Positions 27,490 through 37,390 are shown, counted from the stretch's first letter. The stretch: 64,000 nucleotides of DNA from Arenimonas donghaensis DSM 18148 = HO3-R19 (GCF_000743535.1 NZ_AVCJ01000002.1:1-64000); one strand, 5' to 3'. Notes: a model not told the origin generated them from the sequence alone. Translations and numbers: made by a program.

Positions 27490-28779
27490 CTACAGGTAGA
27501 CCAGGCTGGCCATCAGCGCGAAGGTGGCCCCGATGCCGATCAGCACCAGGTAGCAGCTGCCCAGTATCCAGTACTTGAACAGGGTCATGATCCAGCCCTG
27601 GCGGTAGACCCGCTTCTGCATGATCAGCAGGTAGACCGGCATCCAGCACAGCATCGCGACCTCGAGCCAGCCCAGCGGCCGCGACAGCCAGGCCCAGCCC
27701 GAGGTCCAGGCCGACAGCGCGTCCAGAATCACCACCAGCAGCAGGCTGCCGCACAGGAAGCTGTGGCTGTGCAGGGCGACGATCAGGTGCTCCATGTACA
27801 GGCGCTTCTTGAACAGGTACATGATCTTGAGCAGCACCGCGAACAGCGGCAGCAGGATGAACAGCGTCGTCGGCACCATGGACAGGAAGGCGCTTTGCAG
27901 CAGGTTCGGGTCCTTCTTGATGCGCTCGATGTTCCCCTCGGCGCGGCCGACCTGGGCATTGAGCCAGGCGTTGCCGGTAGCGCCCAGCCAGTCGATCTGC
28001 AGGGGATTGTCGACCGGGTGCCAGGGCTCGCCGTTGAAGCTGAGCGAGTCCTTTACCTCAACGGGTGCCGCCACCTGGACCGGCTCGCCCGCCGCCGTCG
28101 CCTTGTCGATCTCGGCGATGCGGCGTTGGGCCTCCTTGCGCACCGCCTCCGCGGCGACGTCCATGCCGATGTTGACGCCGAAGTCCACGCCCGGGATGCC
28201 CGTGCCTTCGGCGCGGGCGGCCGCGAGTTCGGCCAGGGCGTCGTCGCGCAGGCGCTCGACCTCGGCGACGGTCGTGGCCGCCCGCATGCCGGCCACTTGT
28301 CGCCCGTCCACGGTGCCGTCGGCGTCGAGCGCCACTTCGTCGGGTGATTCATCCGCCGGCTGCGCTTCGTCGTCCGTTGAGTTGTCGGCGGTTCCGCCCG
28401 GCTGCGCCGTCACCCCCACCGGTGGTTCGTTGAACGCGAAGTCGAACCGCAGCTGCGCCGCGAAGAACGCGAACAGGCTCAGGAACACGAACAGCCGGAC
28501 CGGGCTGACGTAGCGCACCCGGCGGCCTTCGAAATACTCCAGGCTCAGGCTGCCGGGTTTGAAGAGCAGCGGCCCGAGCGTGCGCAGGATGCGCGAATCG
28601 AGTTCGAACACCGAGTCCATGAAGTCGCCGATGATCGAGCTGAAGTGCCGCACCAGGCCCTTGGTCGGCTGCCCGCAGGCGTAGCAGTGCTCGCCCAGCA
28701 GCACGACGCCGCAGTTGGCGCAGCGGCGTTCGGGCACGGCGGGGGATTCGGGCGGGGGGCTCTGGTTTTCTGCGCTCAT
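27490..28779 (-). CDS. DUF3667 family zinc-ribbon membrane protein
   Basis: 429 residues. ATG 28779 is preferred because GGAG lies about 7 bases upstream and the residues after it (MSAENQSPPP) lead straight to the family domain; a longer open frame upstream is an overlap artefact of the MATE gene. The N-terminal zinc ribbon is CANCG...CYACG (residues about 20-40), followed by the DUF3667 core (FSSIIGDFMDSVFELDSRILRTL). There are about five membrane helices: one after the core (LFVFLSLFAFFAAQL) and four at the C-terminus, with a long charged loop between. The family has no established function. Confidence 0.82.
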   Translation of the reverse strand: MSAENQSPPPESPAVPERRCANCGVVLLGEHCYACGQPTKGLVRHFSSIIGDFMDSVFELDSRILRTLGPLLFKPGSLSLEYFEGRRVRYVSPVRLFVFLSLFAFFAAQLRFDFAFNEPPVGVTAQPGGTADNSTDDEAQPADESPDEVALDADGTVDGRQVAGMRAATTVAEVERLRDDALAELAAARAEGTGIPGVDFGVNIGMDVAAEAVRKEAQRRIAEIDKATAAGEPVQVAAPVEVKDSLSFNGEPWHPVDNPLQIDWLGATGNAWLNAQVGRAEGNIERIKKDPNLLQSAFLSMVPTTLFILLPLFAVLLKIMYLFKKRLYMEHLIVALHSHSFLCGSLLLVVILDALSAWTSGWAWLSRPLGWLEVAMLCWMPVYLLIMQKRVYRQGWIMTLFKYWILGSCYLVLIGIGATFALMASLVYL

Positions 28780-28848
28780 CGCGGACTCCGGCGGTGCTGC
28801 GGCTAATATAACGGCCCGCCGCCCCACACGGACCCCACGCGGAACCCC

Positions 28849-30207
28849 ATGAGCCGTTCCGAAAGCCGCCTTGCCCGCCTGTTGCGGGAAATGCGGGTGA
28901 GCTTCGTGCTCGCCCTGCCCCTGGTGCTGAGCCAGGTGTCCTCGATGGCGATGAACATCGTCGACACGGTGCTGGCCGGCCGCCATGGCCCGGTGACGCT
29001 GGCGGCCGTGGGCGTGGGCAGCGCGGTGTGGTCGGTGGTGATCCTGGTCAGCATCGGCGTGCTGATGGCGGTGCCGCCGACGGTGTCGCAGCTCAACGGC
29101 GCCGGTCGCCGGGCCGACATCGGGCCGGTGTTCCGGCAGGCGCTTTGGCTGGCCCTGGGCCTGGGCCTGGCACTGATTTTCGTCGTGCGCGGCGGCGCGG
29201 TGGCGCTCGAGCCCCTGGGCATCACCGCCGAGGCGCGGCCGGAAGCCGTGGCCTTCCTGCGCGCGATCAGCTGGGGCGCGCCGGGGCTGGCGCTGTTCTT
29301 CTGCCTGCGCAACCTGAGCGAAGGCGTGGCCTGGACCCTGCCGTCGATGGTCTTCGGGCTGTTGGGCCTGACGCTGCTGGCGCCGCTGGGCTGGGGTCTG
29401 ATGTTCGGCGCCGACCTCGGCGCCGCGGGCCTGGGTTACGCGGTGGCGATCGTGCTGTGGTGCCAGGCGGCGGCGATGGCGGTGTACCTGTGGGGGGCGC
29501 CACGTTTCGCCGACCTCGGCCTGTTCTCGCGCTTCGACGCACCGAGCTGGCCGCCGATCCGGGCCCTGCTGAAACTGGGCCTGCCGATGGGCGTGTCCGT
29601 TTTCATGGAAGGCAGCCTGTTCGTCGCCACCGCGCTGCTGGTGGGCACCCTGGGCACCACCCAGATGGCCGCGCACCAGATCGCGATCCTCATGGCCAGC
29701 CTGTGCTTCATGGTGCCGCTGGGCGTGGCGATGGCCACCACGGTGCGCGTCGGCCACGCCGTCGGCGCCGGCGACCTGTCGGGGGTGCGCTGGTCGGCCG
29801 CGGCGGGTTTCAGCCTGGCGATGATCGCCCAGACGCTCTCCGCCATCGTGCTGGTGGCCGGTGCGGCCTGGCTGGCGTCGCTGTTCACCACCGATCCGGC
29901 AGTGATCGCCCTGGCCAGCCTGCTGATGGCCTATGCCGCGGTGTTCCAGTACCCCGATGGCCTGCAGGCGCTGTCGGCCGGCTCGCTGCGCGGGCTCAAG
30001 GACGTGCGGGTTCCGATGGTGATCACGGTGCTGGCGTACTGGGGTTTCGGGCTGCCGCTCGGCGCCTGGCTGGGCCTTTCCCAGGGCCAGGGCGCGCCCG
30101 GCCTGTGGACCGGCCTGATCCTGGGGCTCAGCGTCGCGGCCAGCCTGCTGGGCTGGCGATTCTGGCGCCTGGCGCGACGTCCCCTGCCGGCGGTATCCGT
30201 GACCTGA
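28849..30207 (+). CDS. MATE family multidrug/sodium antiporter
   Basis: 452 residues with twelve predicted membrane helices arranged as two homologous halves. The N-terminus (LALPLVLSQVSSMAMNIVDTVLAG) is the classic MATE first helix. Members export cationic drugs or metabolites in exchange for Na+ or H+ across the inner membrane. It is divergent from the DUF3667 gene (69-bp gap) and 61 bp upstream of sppA. Substrate cannot be told from sequence; NorM-type is the closest recognisable group. Confidence 0.92.
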   Translation: MSRSESRLARLLREMRVSFVLALPLVLSQVSSMAMNIVDTVLAGRHGPVTLAAVGVGSAVWSVVILVSIGVLMAVPPTVSQLNGAGRRADIGPVFRQALWLALGLGLALIFVVRGGAVALEPLGITAEARPEAVAFLRAISWGAPGLALFFCLRNLSEGVAWTLPSMVFGLLGLTLLAPLGWGLMFGADLGAAGLGYAVAIVLWCQAAAMAVYLWGAPRFADLGLFSRFDAPSWPPIRALLKLGLPMGVSVFMEGSLFVATALLVGTLGTTQMAAHQIAILMASLCFMVPLGVAMATTVRVGHAVGAGDLSGVRWSAAAGFSLAMIAQTLSAIVLVAGAAWLASLFTTDPAVIALASLLMAYAAVFQYPDGLQALSAGSLRGLKDVRVPMVITVLAYWGFGLPLGAWLGLSQGQGAPGLWTGLILGLSVAASLLGWRFWRLARRPLPAVSVT

Positions 30208-30268
30208 GGCTTATGCGCCTTCACGTCGGGCTGGGTATGCTGCCCGCTGGATTTTCTGGAGCCATCCC

Positions 30269-32134
30269 ATGTCTGACTCGAAGCCGGGCCCGATCCGGCG
30301 CTTCCTCGGCGGTATCTGGAACACCCTGAACTTCACCCGTCGGCTGGTGTTCAACCTGCTGTTCGTGGCGGTGCTGGTGTTCTTCATCGTCGTGCTGTTC
30401 TCGGGGCCGGGCATCAAGCCTGTCGCACAGAAGAGCGCCCTGGTGCTCAATCTTTCCGGCACCCTGGTCGAACAATACGGTGCCCATCCGGTGGACCGCG
30501 TGCTCAACCAGGCCATGGGCCAGGGGCGTGCCGAAGTGCAGCTGCGCGACATCCTGCGCGCCATCGAACTGGCCAAGGACGACAAGCGCATCGACCGCAT
30601 CGTGCTGCTGACCGACGGCTTCAGCGCCAGCGGTTTCGCCGCCATGCGCGACGTCACCGCGGCGCTGCGCGAATTCCGCGAATCCGGCAAGCAGGTCGTG
30701 GCCTACGGGACCGGCATGGACCAGATGGGCTATTACCTGGCCGCGCACGCCGACGAGGTCTACATGGACCCGCAGGGCGGCGTGCTGCTCGAGGGCCTGG
30801 GCCGCTACCGCATGTATTACCGCGAAGGCCTGCAGGACAAGCTGGGCGTGGACGTGCACCTGTTCAAGGTGGGCGAATACAAGTCGGCCGCCGAACCCTA
30901 CGTGCTCGACGCCGCGTCGCCCGAGGCCAAGGAAGCCGACCTGTACTGGATGAACGACCTCTGGGACCGCTACGTCGCCGACGTTGCCGCCGCACGCGGC
31001 CTGGAGCCGGCCGACATCGACACCATGATCGCCGAGCTGCCGCAGCGCGTGCAGGCGGTGGGTGGCGACCTGGGCCAGCTGGCCGTGGACGAGAAGCTGG
31101 TCGACGGCCTGCGCACCCGCGAGGAAATGCGCGAAATGCTGGTCGCGCGCGGCGCCCTGGACGAGGAGGAAAAAACCTTCCGCCAGGTCGACATGCGCAG
31201 CTACCTGCGCCAGCAGTCCCTGGCGCACCTGTCCCTGGACGGTCGCCCGCAGGTGGCGGTGGTGGTGGCCCAGGGCCCGATCACCGACGGCCAGCAGGCG
31301 CCGGGCACGGTCGGTGGCGAATCCACGTCGGAACTGCTGCGCCAGGCCCGCGAGGACGAAGACGTCAAGGCGGTGCTGCTGCGCGTGGACTCCCCGGGCG
31401 GCGGCGTGTTCCCGTCCGAACAGATCCGCCGCGAGGTCGAACTGATCCAGGCCGAAGGCAAGCCGGTGGTCGTTTCGATGGGCAACGTGGCCGCGTCGGG
31501 TGGCTACTGGATCTCGATGAACGCCGACAAGATCTACGCCGATGAATCGACCATCACCGGCTCGATCGGCATCTTCGGCCTGTGGATGACCGCGCCGCGC
31601 GTGCTCGACAAGCTGGGCGTGAACACCGACGGCGTCGGCACTACGCCGCTCGCCGGTGCCTTCGACCCGACCCGTCCGATGGACCCGAACGTCGGCGTCA
31701 TCATCCAGTCGGTCATCAACAAGGGCTATGCCGACTTCATCGGCAAGGTCGCCGAGGCCCGCGACAGCACGCCGGCGCAGATTGACGTGCATGCCCGCGG
31801 TCGCGTGTGGTCGGGCGCCCAGGCCAAGGAACGTGGCCTGGTGGACGAACTCGGTGGCCTGGAAGCGGCGCTGGCGGAAGCCGCGGCGCTGGCCAAGCTC
31901 GAAGAGGGCAAGTACGGCGTGCGCTATGTCGAGAAGCCGCTGACGCCGTTCGAGAAGTTCCTGGTCGACGTCGGTGGCCAGGCGCGTTTCCAGGGCGCCA
32001 TGCGCCTGCTGGCGCCGGCCGCGCTGGGCCTGGACCGCGAAACCGCGCTGCGCATCGGCAACGAGCTGGGCTGGCTGGAAAGCCAGTCGAACACGCCGTA
32101 CCGGGCGGTCGCGCACTGTCTGTGCGCGCTCTGA
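30269..32134 (+). CDS. sppA: Signal peptide peptidase SppA (67K type)
   Basis: 621 residues, the long two-domain form. Degrades cleaved signal peptides at the periplasmic face of the inner membrane. One N-terminal membrane anchor (LVFNLLFVAVLVFFIVVLF, about 26-44); the catalytic Lys is 205 in VGEYKSAAEPY of the first domain and the catalytic Ser is 410 in GNVAASGGYW of the second, the expected Ser/Lys pair. GGAG lies about 5-9 bases upstream of the ATG. A TATGCT box at 30236-30241 may be the -10 of its own promoter. A terminator follows at 32163. Confidence 0.95.
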   Translation: MSDSKPGPIRRFLGGIWNTLNFTRRLVFNLLFVAVLVFFIVVLFSGPGIKPVAQKSALVLNLSGTLVEQYGAHPVDRVLNQAMGQGRAEVQLRDILRAIELAKDDKRIDRIVLLTDGFSASGFAAMRDVTAALREFRESGKQVVAYGTGMDQMGYYLAAHADEVYMDPQGGVLLEGLGRYRMYYREGLQDKLGVDVHLFKVGEYKSAAEPYVLDAASPEAKEADLYWMNDLWDRYVADVAAARGLEPADIDTMIAELPQRVQAVGGDLGQLAVDEKLVDGLRTREEMREMLVARGALDEEEKTFRQVDMRSYLRQQSLAHLSLDGRPQVAVVVAQGPITDGQQAPGTVGGESTSELLRQAREDEDVKAVLLRVDSPGGGVFPSEQIRREVELIQAEGKPVVVSMGNVAASGGYWISMNADKIYADESTITGSIGIFGLWMTAPRVLDKLGVNTDGVGTTPLAGAFDPTRPMDPNVGVIIQSVINKGYADFIGKVAEARDSTPAQIDVHARGRVWSGAQAKERGLVDELGGLEAALAEAAALAKLEEGKYGVRYVEKPLTPFEKFLVDVGGQARFQGAMRLLAPAALGLDRETALRIGNELGWLESQSNTPYRAVAHCLCAL

Positions 32135-32162
32135 CGCCGGCAAGGCAACAGGCTTGACTGCA

Positions 32163-32194
32163 GACGCCCGGGCTAGCCCCGGGCGTCCTGCTTT
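32163..32194. terminator. Terminator between sppA and the convergent lipoprotein gene
   Basis: GACGCCCGGG (32163-32172), loop CTAGC, CCCGGGCGTC (32178-32187), followed by CTGCTTT. The 10-bp perfect stem sits in the 59-bp gap between convergent genes. The T-tract is short. Confidence 0.75.
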
Positions 32195-32433
32195 CAGTCG
32201 TCGGCGGCTTCCAGCGCGTCGTCGCGCGCAGCGGCGCTTTCCTGCAGCGTCACTTCCACCGACTGCGCCTTCTCCAGCGGCGCCTGCATGGCGTCGCGCA
32301 GTTCGGTGTGCTCTTCGGCTGCGGCGGTCTGCGGCTCCGGCGGATCCGGCGTCGGCGTCGGCGCCGGGTCGGAACACGCGGCCAGGGCCAGCCCGGCGGC
32401 CAGGGTGACGCTCAGTTTGGTCAGGATGTGCAT
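32194..32433 (-). CDS. Small lipoprotein
   Basis: 79 residues. A type II signal peptide ([20 protein letters not shown]) ends in lipobox LAAC, so the mature protein starts with a lipidated Cys of about 60 residues: a Pro/Thr-rich linker ([12 protein letters not shown]) and an acidic helical tail. Start ATG 32433 is fixed by a very strong ribosome site AGGAGG 6-7 bases upstream. The residue after Cys is Ser, which favours outer-membrane sorting. I do not recognise the family. Confidence 0.8.
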   Translation of the reverse strand: MHILTKLSVTLAAGLALAACSDPAPTPTPDPPEPQTAAAEEHTELRDAMQAPLEKAQSVEVTLQESAAARDDALEAADD

Positions 32434-32491
32434 GGTTTCCTCCTCGGGGTCCCTGGCCGCTATCCTAAGCCCCGGCGACGAGGAGATGGCC

Positions 32492-33268
32492 ATGGGCACG
32501 AACCGCTGGCGTTTGGACGGGCAGGTGGCGCTGGTCACCGGGGCGAGTGCGGGCATCGGCCGGGCCATCGCCGCCGAGCTGCTGGAACTGGGCGCCGACG
32601 TCATGCTGGTGGCCCGCGACCAGGACGGCCTGGACCTGGCCGTGGACGAGCTCGAGGACCAGTTCCCGGATTCGGAAGTTCGCGCCTTCGCCGCCGACGT
32701 CTCCGACACCGAGCAGCGTCGCGAAATCTTCGACTGGGTCGAGGACCTGGGCAACGGCCTGCAGATCCTGGTCAACAACGCCGGCACCAATGCCAGCAAG
32801 CCGACCATGGACTACGCCGACGACGAATGGCGGCAGATCTTCGAGACCAACCTGTTCTCGGCCTTCGAGCTCAGCCGCTTTGCTTTCCCGCTGCTCAGCC
32901 AGCACGCCACGTCCGCGATCGTGAACGTCGGCTCGGTGTCGGGCCTGGCGCACGTGCGCACCGGTTCGCCCTACGGCATGTCCAAGGCGGCGCTGCACCA
33001 GCTGACCACCAACCTGGCCTGCGAATGGGCCGAGGACGGCGTGCGCGTCAATGCGGTCGCGCCCTGGTACATCCGCACCCGCCGCACTTCGGTGAAGCTG
33101 GCCGACCCGGACTACCTGGACGAAGTGCTCGACCGCACCCCGATGGGCCGCGTCGGCGAGCCCGAGGAAGTCGCGGCGGCCGTGGCTTTCCTCTGCCTGC
33201 CGGCCGCCAGCTACATCACCGGCGAATGCATCGCCGTCGACGGCGGCTTCCTGCGCTACGCCTTCTAG
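32492..33268 (+). CDS. Short-chain dehydrogenase/reductase (tropinone reductase-like)
   Basis: 258 residues. NAD(P)-dependent oxidoreductase with the full SDR signature: TGASAGIG cofactor loop (residues about 15-22), NNAG, catalytic Ser in NVGSVSG and the YxxxK pair in SPYGMSK, and a C-terminal GGFLRYAF. Start ATG 32492 has GGAG 7-10 bases upstream; ATG 32486 sits directly on the ribosome site. It resembles the tropinone-reductase-like branch in bacteria, whose substrates are mostly unknown. It diverges from the lipoprotein gene across 58 bp. A REP-like palindrome follows and may help end the transcript. Confidence 0.9.
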   Translation: MGTNRWRLDGQVALVTGASAGIGRAIAAELLELGADVMLVARDQDGLDLAVDELEDQFPDSEVRAFAADVSDTEQRREIFDWVEDLGNGLQILVNNAGTNASKPTMDYADDEWRQIFETNLFSAFELSRFAFPLLSQHATSAIVNVGSVSGLAHVRTGSPYGMSKAALHQLTTNLACEWAEDGVRVNAVAPWYIRTRRTSVKLADPDYLDEVLDRTPMGRVGEPEEVAAAVAFLCLPAASYITGECIAVDGGFLRYAF

Positions 33269-33287
33269 GCGTTTCTTTTCTCTTGCC

Positions 33288-33351
33288 GTGGGAGGGACTT
33301 CAGTCCCGAAGCTTCCGCCTTCAAAGCCTTCGGGACTGAAGTCCCTCCCAC
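33288..33351. repeat. REP/BIME-like palindromic element, copy 1
   Basis: GTGGGAGGGACTTCAGTCCC-GAAG (33288-33311) and its exact inverse complement (33328-33351) flank a 16-nt spacer. Each arm contains its own small palindrome GGGACT-TC-AGTCCC. The same arms recur at 47139-47189. It lies between two convergent genes. Confidence 0.9.
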
Positions 33352-33356
33352 AGGGG

Positions 33357-33923
33357 TCAGCGGCAGCTCTCGCGGACGATTTGCGTCAGGCGCTTCACTT
33401 CCGACTTGCGATACGCCGCCGTGTCGCTGAAGGCGTGCAGCGCATCCGACTTGGCCTGGTCGAGCTTGCGCTCGAACACCGCGCAGGCCGAGGCATCGTC
33501 CAGGCGCACGCAGGAGTCCTCGACCCAGCGGCAGGTGGCCCCGAAGGCGCCGGCGTCGTAACCCAGCACCGCCAGCGGCACGCAGCGCGGGTTCGGGTCG
33601 TAGTTCTCGCTGAAGCGGGTTTCGCCGTCGTAGGCGGTGCATTGGTACAGCGGCGGCGGCGAGAAAACCACGGGCGCTGCCTCGACCACTGCCTCAACGG
33701 GGGCAGGGCTGGGTGCGGGCGCCGGTTCGGCGGGCCGCGGCGGCGGGTCCCTGGGCTGCACCATGCTGCGCTGCTGCTGCGCCTGGCCTGCGGGGCAGGG
33801 TTCGTCCTGCAGCATCACCCGACCCTTGGCGTCGGTGCAGCGGTAGACGGTGATGTCCTGCGCGCCGGCCGGGCCGACGAGGGCCCACAAAATAGCTAAG
33901 CTTGGCCAGCAGCGAAGGCGCAT
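33357..33923 (-). CDS. Secreted DUF4124-type protein
   Basis: 188 residues. Signal peptide (CWPSLAILWALVGPAGAQ) followed by a DUF4124-like N-terminal motif (ITVYRCTDAKGRVMLQDEPCPAGQAQ), a proline-rich linker, and a C-terminal part with a second YQCTAYDGETRFSE motif and several cysteines (PRCVPL, TCRWVEDSCVRL, SACAVFE, ESCR) that are likely disulfide-bonded. ATG 33923 is chosen because it gives the signal peptide, with GGAG about 10 bases upstream; an ATG at 33932 is also possible. It is divergent from the amidohydrolase gene across 49 bp. Function unknown; the family is common in gammaproteobacterial periplasms. Confidence 0.8.
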   Translation of the reverse strand: MRLRCWPSLAILWALVGPAGAQDITVYRCTDAKGRVMLQDEPCPAGQAQQQRSMVQPRDPPPRPAEPAPAPSPAPVEAVVEAAPVVFSPPPLYQCTAYDGETRFSENYDPNPRCVPLAVLGYDAGAFGATCRWVEDSCVRLDDASACAVFERKLDQAKSDALHAFSDTAAYRKSEVKRLTQIVRESCR

Positions 33924-33972
33924 GCCGCGCATTCTCCGCCGCTTCCGTCCTTCCTTCCAGTCCGGGTCCGTC

Positions 33973-35556
33973 ATGTCCAATCTGCTGCGCCACGCCGTCC
34001 TGCTCGCCATCGTGCTGTTCGCACCGCTCGCCCAGGCCGCCATCCCGGCCGCGCCCGAGCGCGATGAAGGCGAAGGCCCCTGGCCGCAGCTGATCCTGCG
34101 CGGCGTGACGGTCATCACCGGCACCGGCGCACCGGCCTATGGCCCCGTGGACATCGTCATCGAAGGCGACCGCATCACCCGCGTGCAGATCGTCGGCAGC
34201 GCCAACACGCCGATCAAGGCCGACAACCGGCCGGCACTGAAGCCGGGCGGCCGCGAGATCGACCTCAGCGGCCACTACGTCATGCCCGGCATCGTCGACA
34301 TGCATGGCCACATCGGCGGCGACGAGCAGGGCGTCACCGCCGAATACGTCTACAAGCTGTGGCTGGCGCACGGCATCACCAGCGTGCGCGACCCCGGCTG
34401 CGGCAACGGCATCGAATGGTGCGCGTCCGAGGCCAGGCGCAGCGCCGCCAACACCATCACCGCGCCGCGAATCTTCCCCTACGCCTTTTTCGGCATGGGC
34501 CACGACGGCCCGATCACCACGCCCGAGCAGGCGCGCCAGTGGGTGCGCACGATGAAGTCCAAGGGCGCGCTGGGCATGAAGTGTTTCGGCTACCGCCCGG
34601 ACATCCTGGAGGCGGCCTTCGACGAACTGCGCAAGCAGGGCATGGGCAGCGCCTGCCACCACGCCCAGCTCGACGTCGCCCGCGTCAACGTGCTGACCAC
34701 CGCGCGCTGGGGCCTGGGCACCATGGAACACTGGTACGGCCTGCCCGAAGCCCTGTTCGACGGCCAGACCGTGCAGCAGTACCCGGCCGACTACAACTAC
34801 ATGGACGAACAGCACCGCTTCGGCGAAGCCGGGCGCCTGTGGGCCCAGGCCTCGGAAAAAGGCAGCGAGCGCTACGAGGCGGTCATCACCGAATTGCTTG
34901 AACTGGGCTTCACGCTCGACCCCACCTTCACCATCTACCAGGCCACCCGCGACCTGATGCGCGCGCGCACCGCCGAGTGGCACGCCGACTACACGCACCC
35001 GGCGCTCTGGGACTTCTTCACGCCCAGCCGGCACAACCACGGCAGCTTCTTCTTCGACTGGGGCAGCGAGCAGGAAACCGACTGGAAGCACAACTACCAG
35101 CGCTGGATGGCCTTCGTGAACGACTACAAGAACCGCGGCGGCCGGGTTACGGTCGGCAGCGATTCGGGCTACATCTACAAAACCTACGGCTTTGGCACCA
35201 TCGAAGAGCTCGAGCTGCTGCGCGAAGCCGGCTTCCACCCACTGGAAGTGATGCGCGCCGCCACGCTGTCGGGCGCCGAGGCCCTGGGCGCCGAAGACCG
35301 CATCGGTTCGATCGAGCCGGGCAAGCTGGCCGACCTTGTGGTGCTGTCGGAAAACCCGCTGGCCAACCTCAAGGTGCTCTACGGCACCGGCCACATCCGC
35401 CTGGGCGCCGACGGTGAACCGGCCCGCGTCGGCGGCGTGCGCTACACCATCAAGGACGGCATCCTCTACGACGCCCCGGCGCTGCTGCGCGACGTGCGCG
35501 CCATAGTGGCGGAGGAAAAGGCAAGGCGCGGCATTCAAACCCTGCCGCAGCCCTGA
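33973..35556 (+). CDS. Secreted metal-dependent amidohydrolase
   Basis: 527 residues. Signal peptide MSNLLRHAVLLAIVLFAPLAQA, so it acts in the periplasm or outside. The amidohydrolase fold is shown by the beta-sandwich start (LILRGVTVITGTG), the HxH metal motif in DMHGHIGG, later metal-ligand candidates in ACHHAQLD and the Asp-containing VTVGSDSGY, and the closing AATLSGAEALGAEDRIGSIEPGKLADLVVL. It resembles imidazolonepropionase/prolidase-like amidohydrolases of unassigned substrate. ATG 33973 gives the signal peptide. A bidirectional terminator follows. Confidence 0.87.
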   Translation: MSNLLRHAVLLAIVLFAPLAQAAIPAAPERDEGEGPWPQLILRGVTVITGTGAPAYGPVDIVIEGDRITRVQIVGSANTPIKADNRPALKPGGREIDLSGHYVMPGIVDMHGHIGGDEQGVTAEYVYKLWLAHGITSVRDPGCGNGIEWCASEARRSAANTITAPRIFPYAFFGMGHDGPITTPEQARQWVRTMKSKGALGMKCFGYRPDILEAAFDELRKQGMGSACHHAQLDVARVNVLTTARWGLGTMEHWYGLPEALFDGQTVQQYPADYNYMDEQHRFGEAGRLWAQASEKGSERYEAVITELLELGFTLDPTFTIYQATRDLMRARTAEWHADYTHPALWDFFTPSRHNHGSFFFDWGSEQETDWKHNYQRWMAFVNDYKNRGGRVTVGSDSGYIYKTYGFGTIEELELLREAGFHPLEVMRAATLSGAEALGAEDRIGSIEPGKLADLVVLSENPLANLKVLYGTGHIRLGADGEPARVGGVRYTIKDGILYDAPALLRDVRAIVAEEKARRGIQTLPQP

Positions 35557-35577
35557 GCCCGGCCCGACGCCAAAACT

Positions 35578-35608
35578 AAAGGCCCCGGCACTAGTGCCGG
35601 GGCCTTTT
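35578..35608. terminator. Bidirectional intrinsic terminator
   Basis: AAAGGCCCCGGCAC, loop TA, GTGCCGGGGCCTTTT. A 14-bp perfect stem with A-rich sequence on one side (CAAAACTAAA) and T-rich on the other, lying between the convergent amidohydrolase and protease genes, so it can serve both. Confidence 0.93.
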
Positions 35609-35623
35609 GCTTGTTATTGCCGA

Positions 35624-37390
35624 TCAGAGCTTCTGGATCGCCGCGCTGCGGGTGACGCCGTTGATCGTGAACTGCACGTTGGCCGTGGTGGCCGAGGTGT
35701 AGGTGATCGTGGCGGTACCGGCCGCGGTGAACGAGCGGTTGTTCGGGTTGAACGTGGTGCTCCACGGCGCGGCATTGGACGCATACACCGTGCCCGAACG
35801 CACGTCGGTGGCGGTCCAGGTGGCATCGAGCTCGAACCACTGGGCCTTGCCGGTGTTGTCGTAGATGAAGAACATCACGAACTGGTTGTAGGTCGGCGCG
35901 GCGTACTGGTAGACCGTCAGGCCCCAGCCGGCTTCGCTGGGCACGTACCAGGCGCCGGTGTAGTCGCGACCTTGGCTGGGGCCGAAGCTCTGCTGGACCG
36001 GTGCGAGGTACTGCTGGAGCTGGGGGTACGCAACGTCCAGGCGCGAGTAGATGTCGAAGTTGCCAGGATTGTTGAGGTCGCCAGAGTTTTCGCAGCCTGC
36101 GCCGCCGCCGAAGAGGCCGCCCCGCAGGAAATAGCCGCCGTTTCCCTGCGTGAACAAGCCCGAGCCGCTGCTGCCGCCTTCGGTCGTGCCGCTCAGCCAG
36201 CCGGTGTAGTTCACCATGTCGTCCCGGTCGATCTGCTTACCCAGCGACGACTTCTTGGCGTCCCAGCTCGGATGGTGGATAGCCAGCACGTCGGCGTTGT
36301 CCACCAGCACGTTGGCGTCCCACCCCGCGAAGAAAGCAAAGCCGGGAGGGGCCTGGTTGAGCCGGAACAGCGCGGCATCCGTGCCCTCATAGGGCGGCGC
36401 ATTGATGGGGCCTGCATTGTCTGCAAACAGCAGGGTCGCGCCGCCGGCGCGCTGCGTGGTGGCCGCAGAGACGCCGCTATTGCATGAGGTTGCCTCGTAG
36501 TTCCAGACGGTGGTCAGCGTATTCGCCACTGACTGAGTGCTGATGCAGTGGTGTGCAGTGAAGAAGTATGGAATCTGGGTGTTGGGATCGGTGTCGTTGA
36601 GCAGGGTGCCGGTGCAGGTCGCCGTGCCGCCGTTTTTCGAGAAGATCATCTGCGCCACGGCATTCTTGGCGTCGACAAAGTTCTGGCCAAGCGTGCCGAC
36701 ACGGCAGGCCGTATCGACATTGCAGGAGCCGGACTCACCGATCTTCTCGGAGATGCTCAGGCCGCTGGCAAGGCTAGTGATCAGGTGCGAGACCACAGGA
36801 ACTTCCACCTGGATTTTTGTTTGGTCCAGGCCCTCCGGGGCGTAGATTTCGATGAACTGGGTCTGCCCGTCGGTGACCGGGCCCCAGAAGGTGCCATCGG
36901 CATCGACGATGGCGGCTGCCTGGGCTCCGGTTAGCACGCCCTCGACCTTTGAAGGTGCATCGCTACCCGAATATCGGAATTCGAGTCCAGCCATTGGGCC
37001 GTGCACGCGCAGCGCGGCGCGCATCGCCAGCGCATCAGAGGACGTCACCCTCAGGCGGGCCACCCGGCCGCCATCGACCTGCACCCAATTGGGGTTATGG
37101 ACATGCGAAGTCGCTTCATCCAGTTCACGGTTGATGCCGATCTGCAGGGGCGTGCCGGCGCCCTTCCTGTTTCGTGCCAGCATCTGGGCGATACGTTCCG
37201 GCGCCATCGGCTGGTAAGCCTGCTCGGCGGCTTCCGCGACGGCAGGTGAGCCAGCGCGCCACTGCGTGGCCGTCTCCGCCTTGCTCGACCAGGCGGGTTC
37301 GCCGGCAACGCTGGCCACGGTCTGGCCATGGACGCCGCTGGCCGTGAGCCCCATGGCCAGCAGGAGCGCAGTCAGAAGTCTAGTTGTCAT
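35624..37390 (-). CDS. Secreted lysyl endopeptidase-like (Lys-C) serine protease with C-terminal extra domain
   Basis: 588 residues. Signal peptide ([18 protein letters not shown]), a propeptide of about 200 residues, then a trypsin-fold protease related to Achromobacter protease I and Lysobacter Lys-C. The triad is visible: His 281 in FFTAHHC, Asp 338 in GTDAALFRL, Ser 408 in GGSSGSGLF. Cysteines ([31 protein letters not shown]) match the disulfide-rich fold of that family. A C-terminal domain of about 110 residues ([19 protein letters not shown] ... [19 protein letters not shown]) recurs in Xanthomonadales exoproteins, perhaps for secretion or binding. It lies 83 bp after topA. The base composition is slightly less GC-rich than its neighbours. 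Lysine specificity is by family similarity only. Confidence 0.85.
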   Translation of the reverse strand: MTTRLLTALLLAMGLTASGVHGQTVASVAGEPAWSSKAETATQWRAGSPAVAEAAEQAYQPMAPERIAQMLARNRKGAGTPLQIGINRELDEATSHVHNPNWVQVDGGRVARLRVTSSDALAMRAALRVHGPMAGLEFRYSGSDAPSKVEGVLTGAQAAAIVDADGTFWGPVTDGQTQFIEIYAPEGLDQTKIQVEVPVVSHLITSLASGLSISEKIGESGSCNVDTACRVGTLGQNFVDAKNAVAQMIFSKNGGTATCTGTLLNDTDPNTQIPYFFTAHHCISTQSVANTLTTVWNYEATSCNSGVSAATTQRAGGATLLFADNAGPINAPPYEGTDAALFRLNQAPPGFAFFAGWDANVLVDNADVLAIHHPSWDAKKSSLGKQIDRDDMVNYTGWLSGTTEGGSSGSGLFTQGNGGYFLRGGLFGGGAGCENSGDLNNPGNFDIYSRLDVAYPQLQQYLAPVQQSFGPSQGRDYTGAWYVPSEAGWGLTVYQYAAPTYNQFVMFFIYDNTGKAQWFELDATWTATDVRSGTVYASNAAPWSTTFNPNNRSFTAAGTATITYTSATTANVQFTINGVTRSAAIQKL

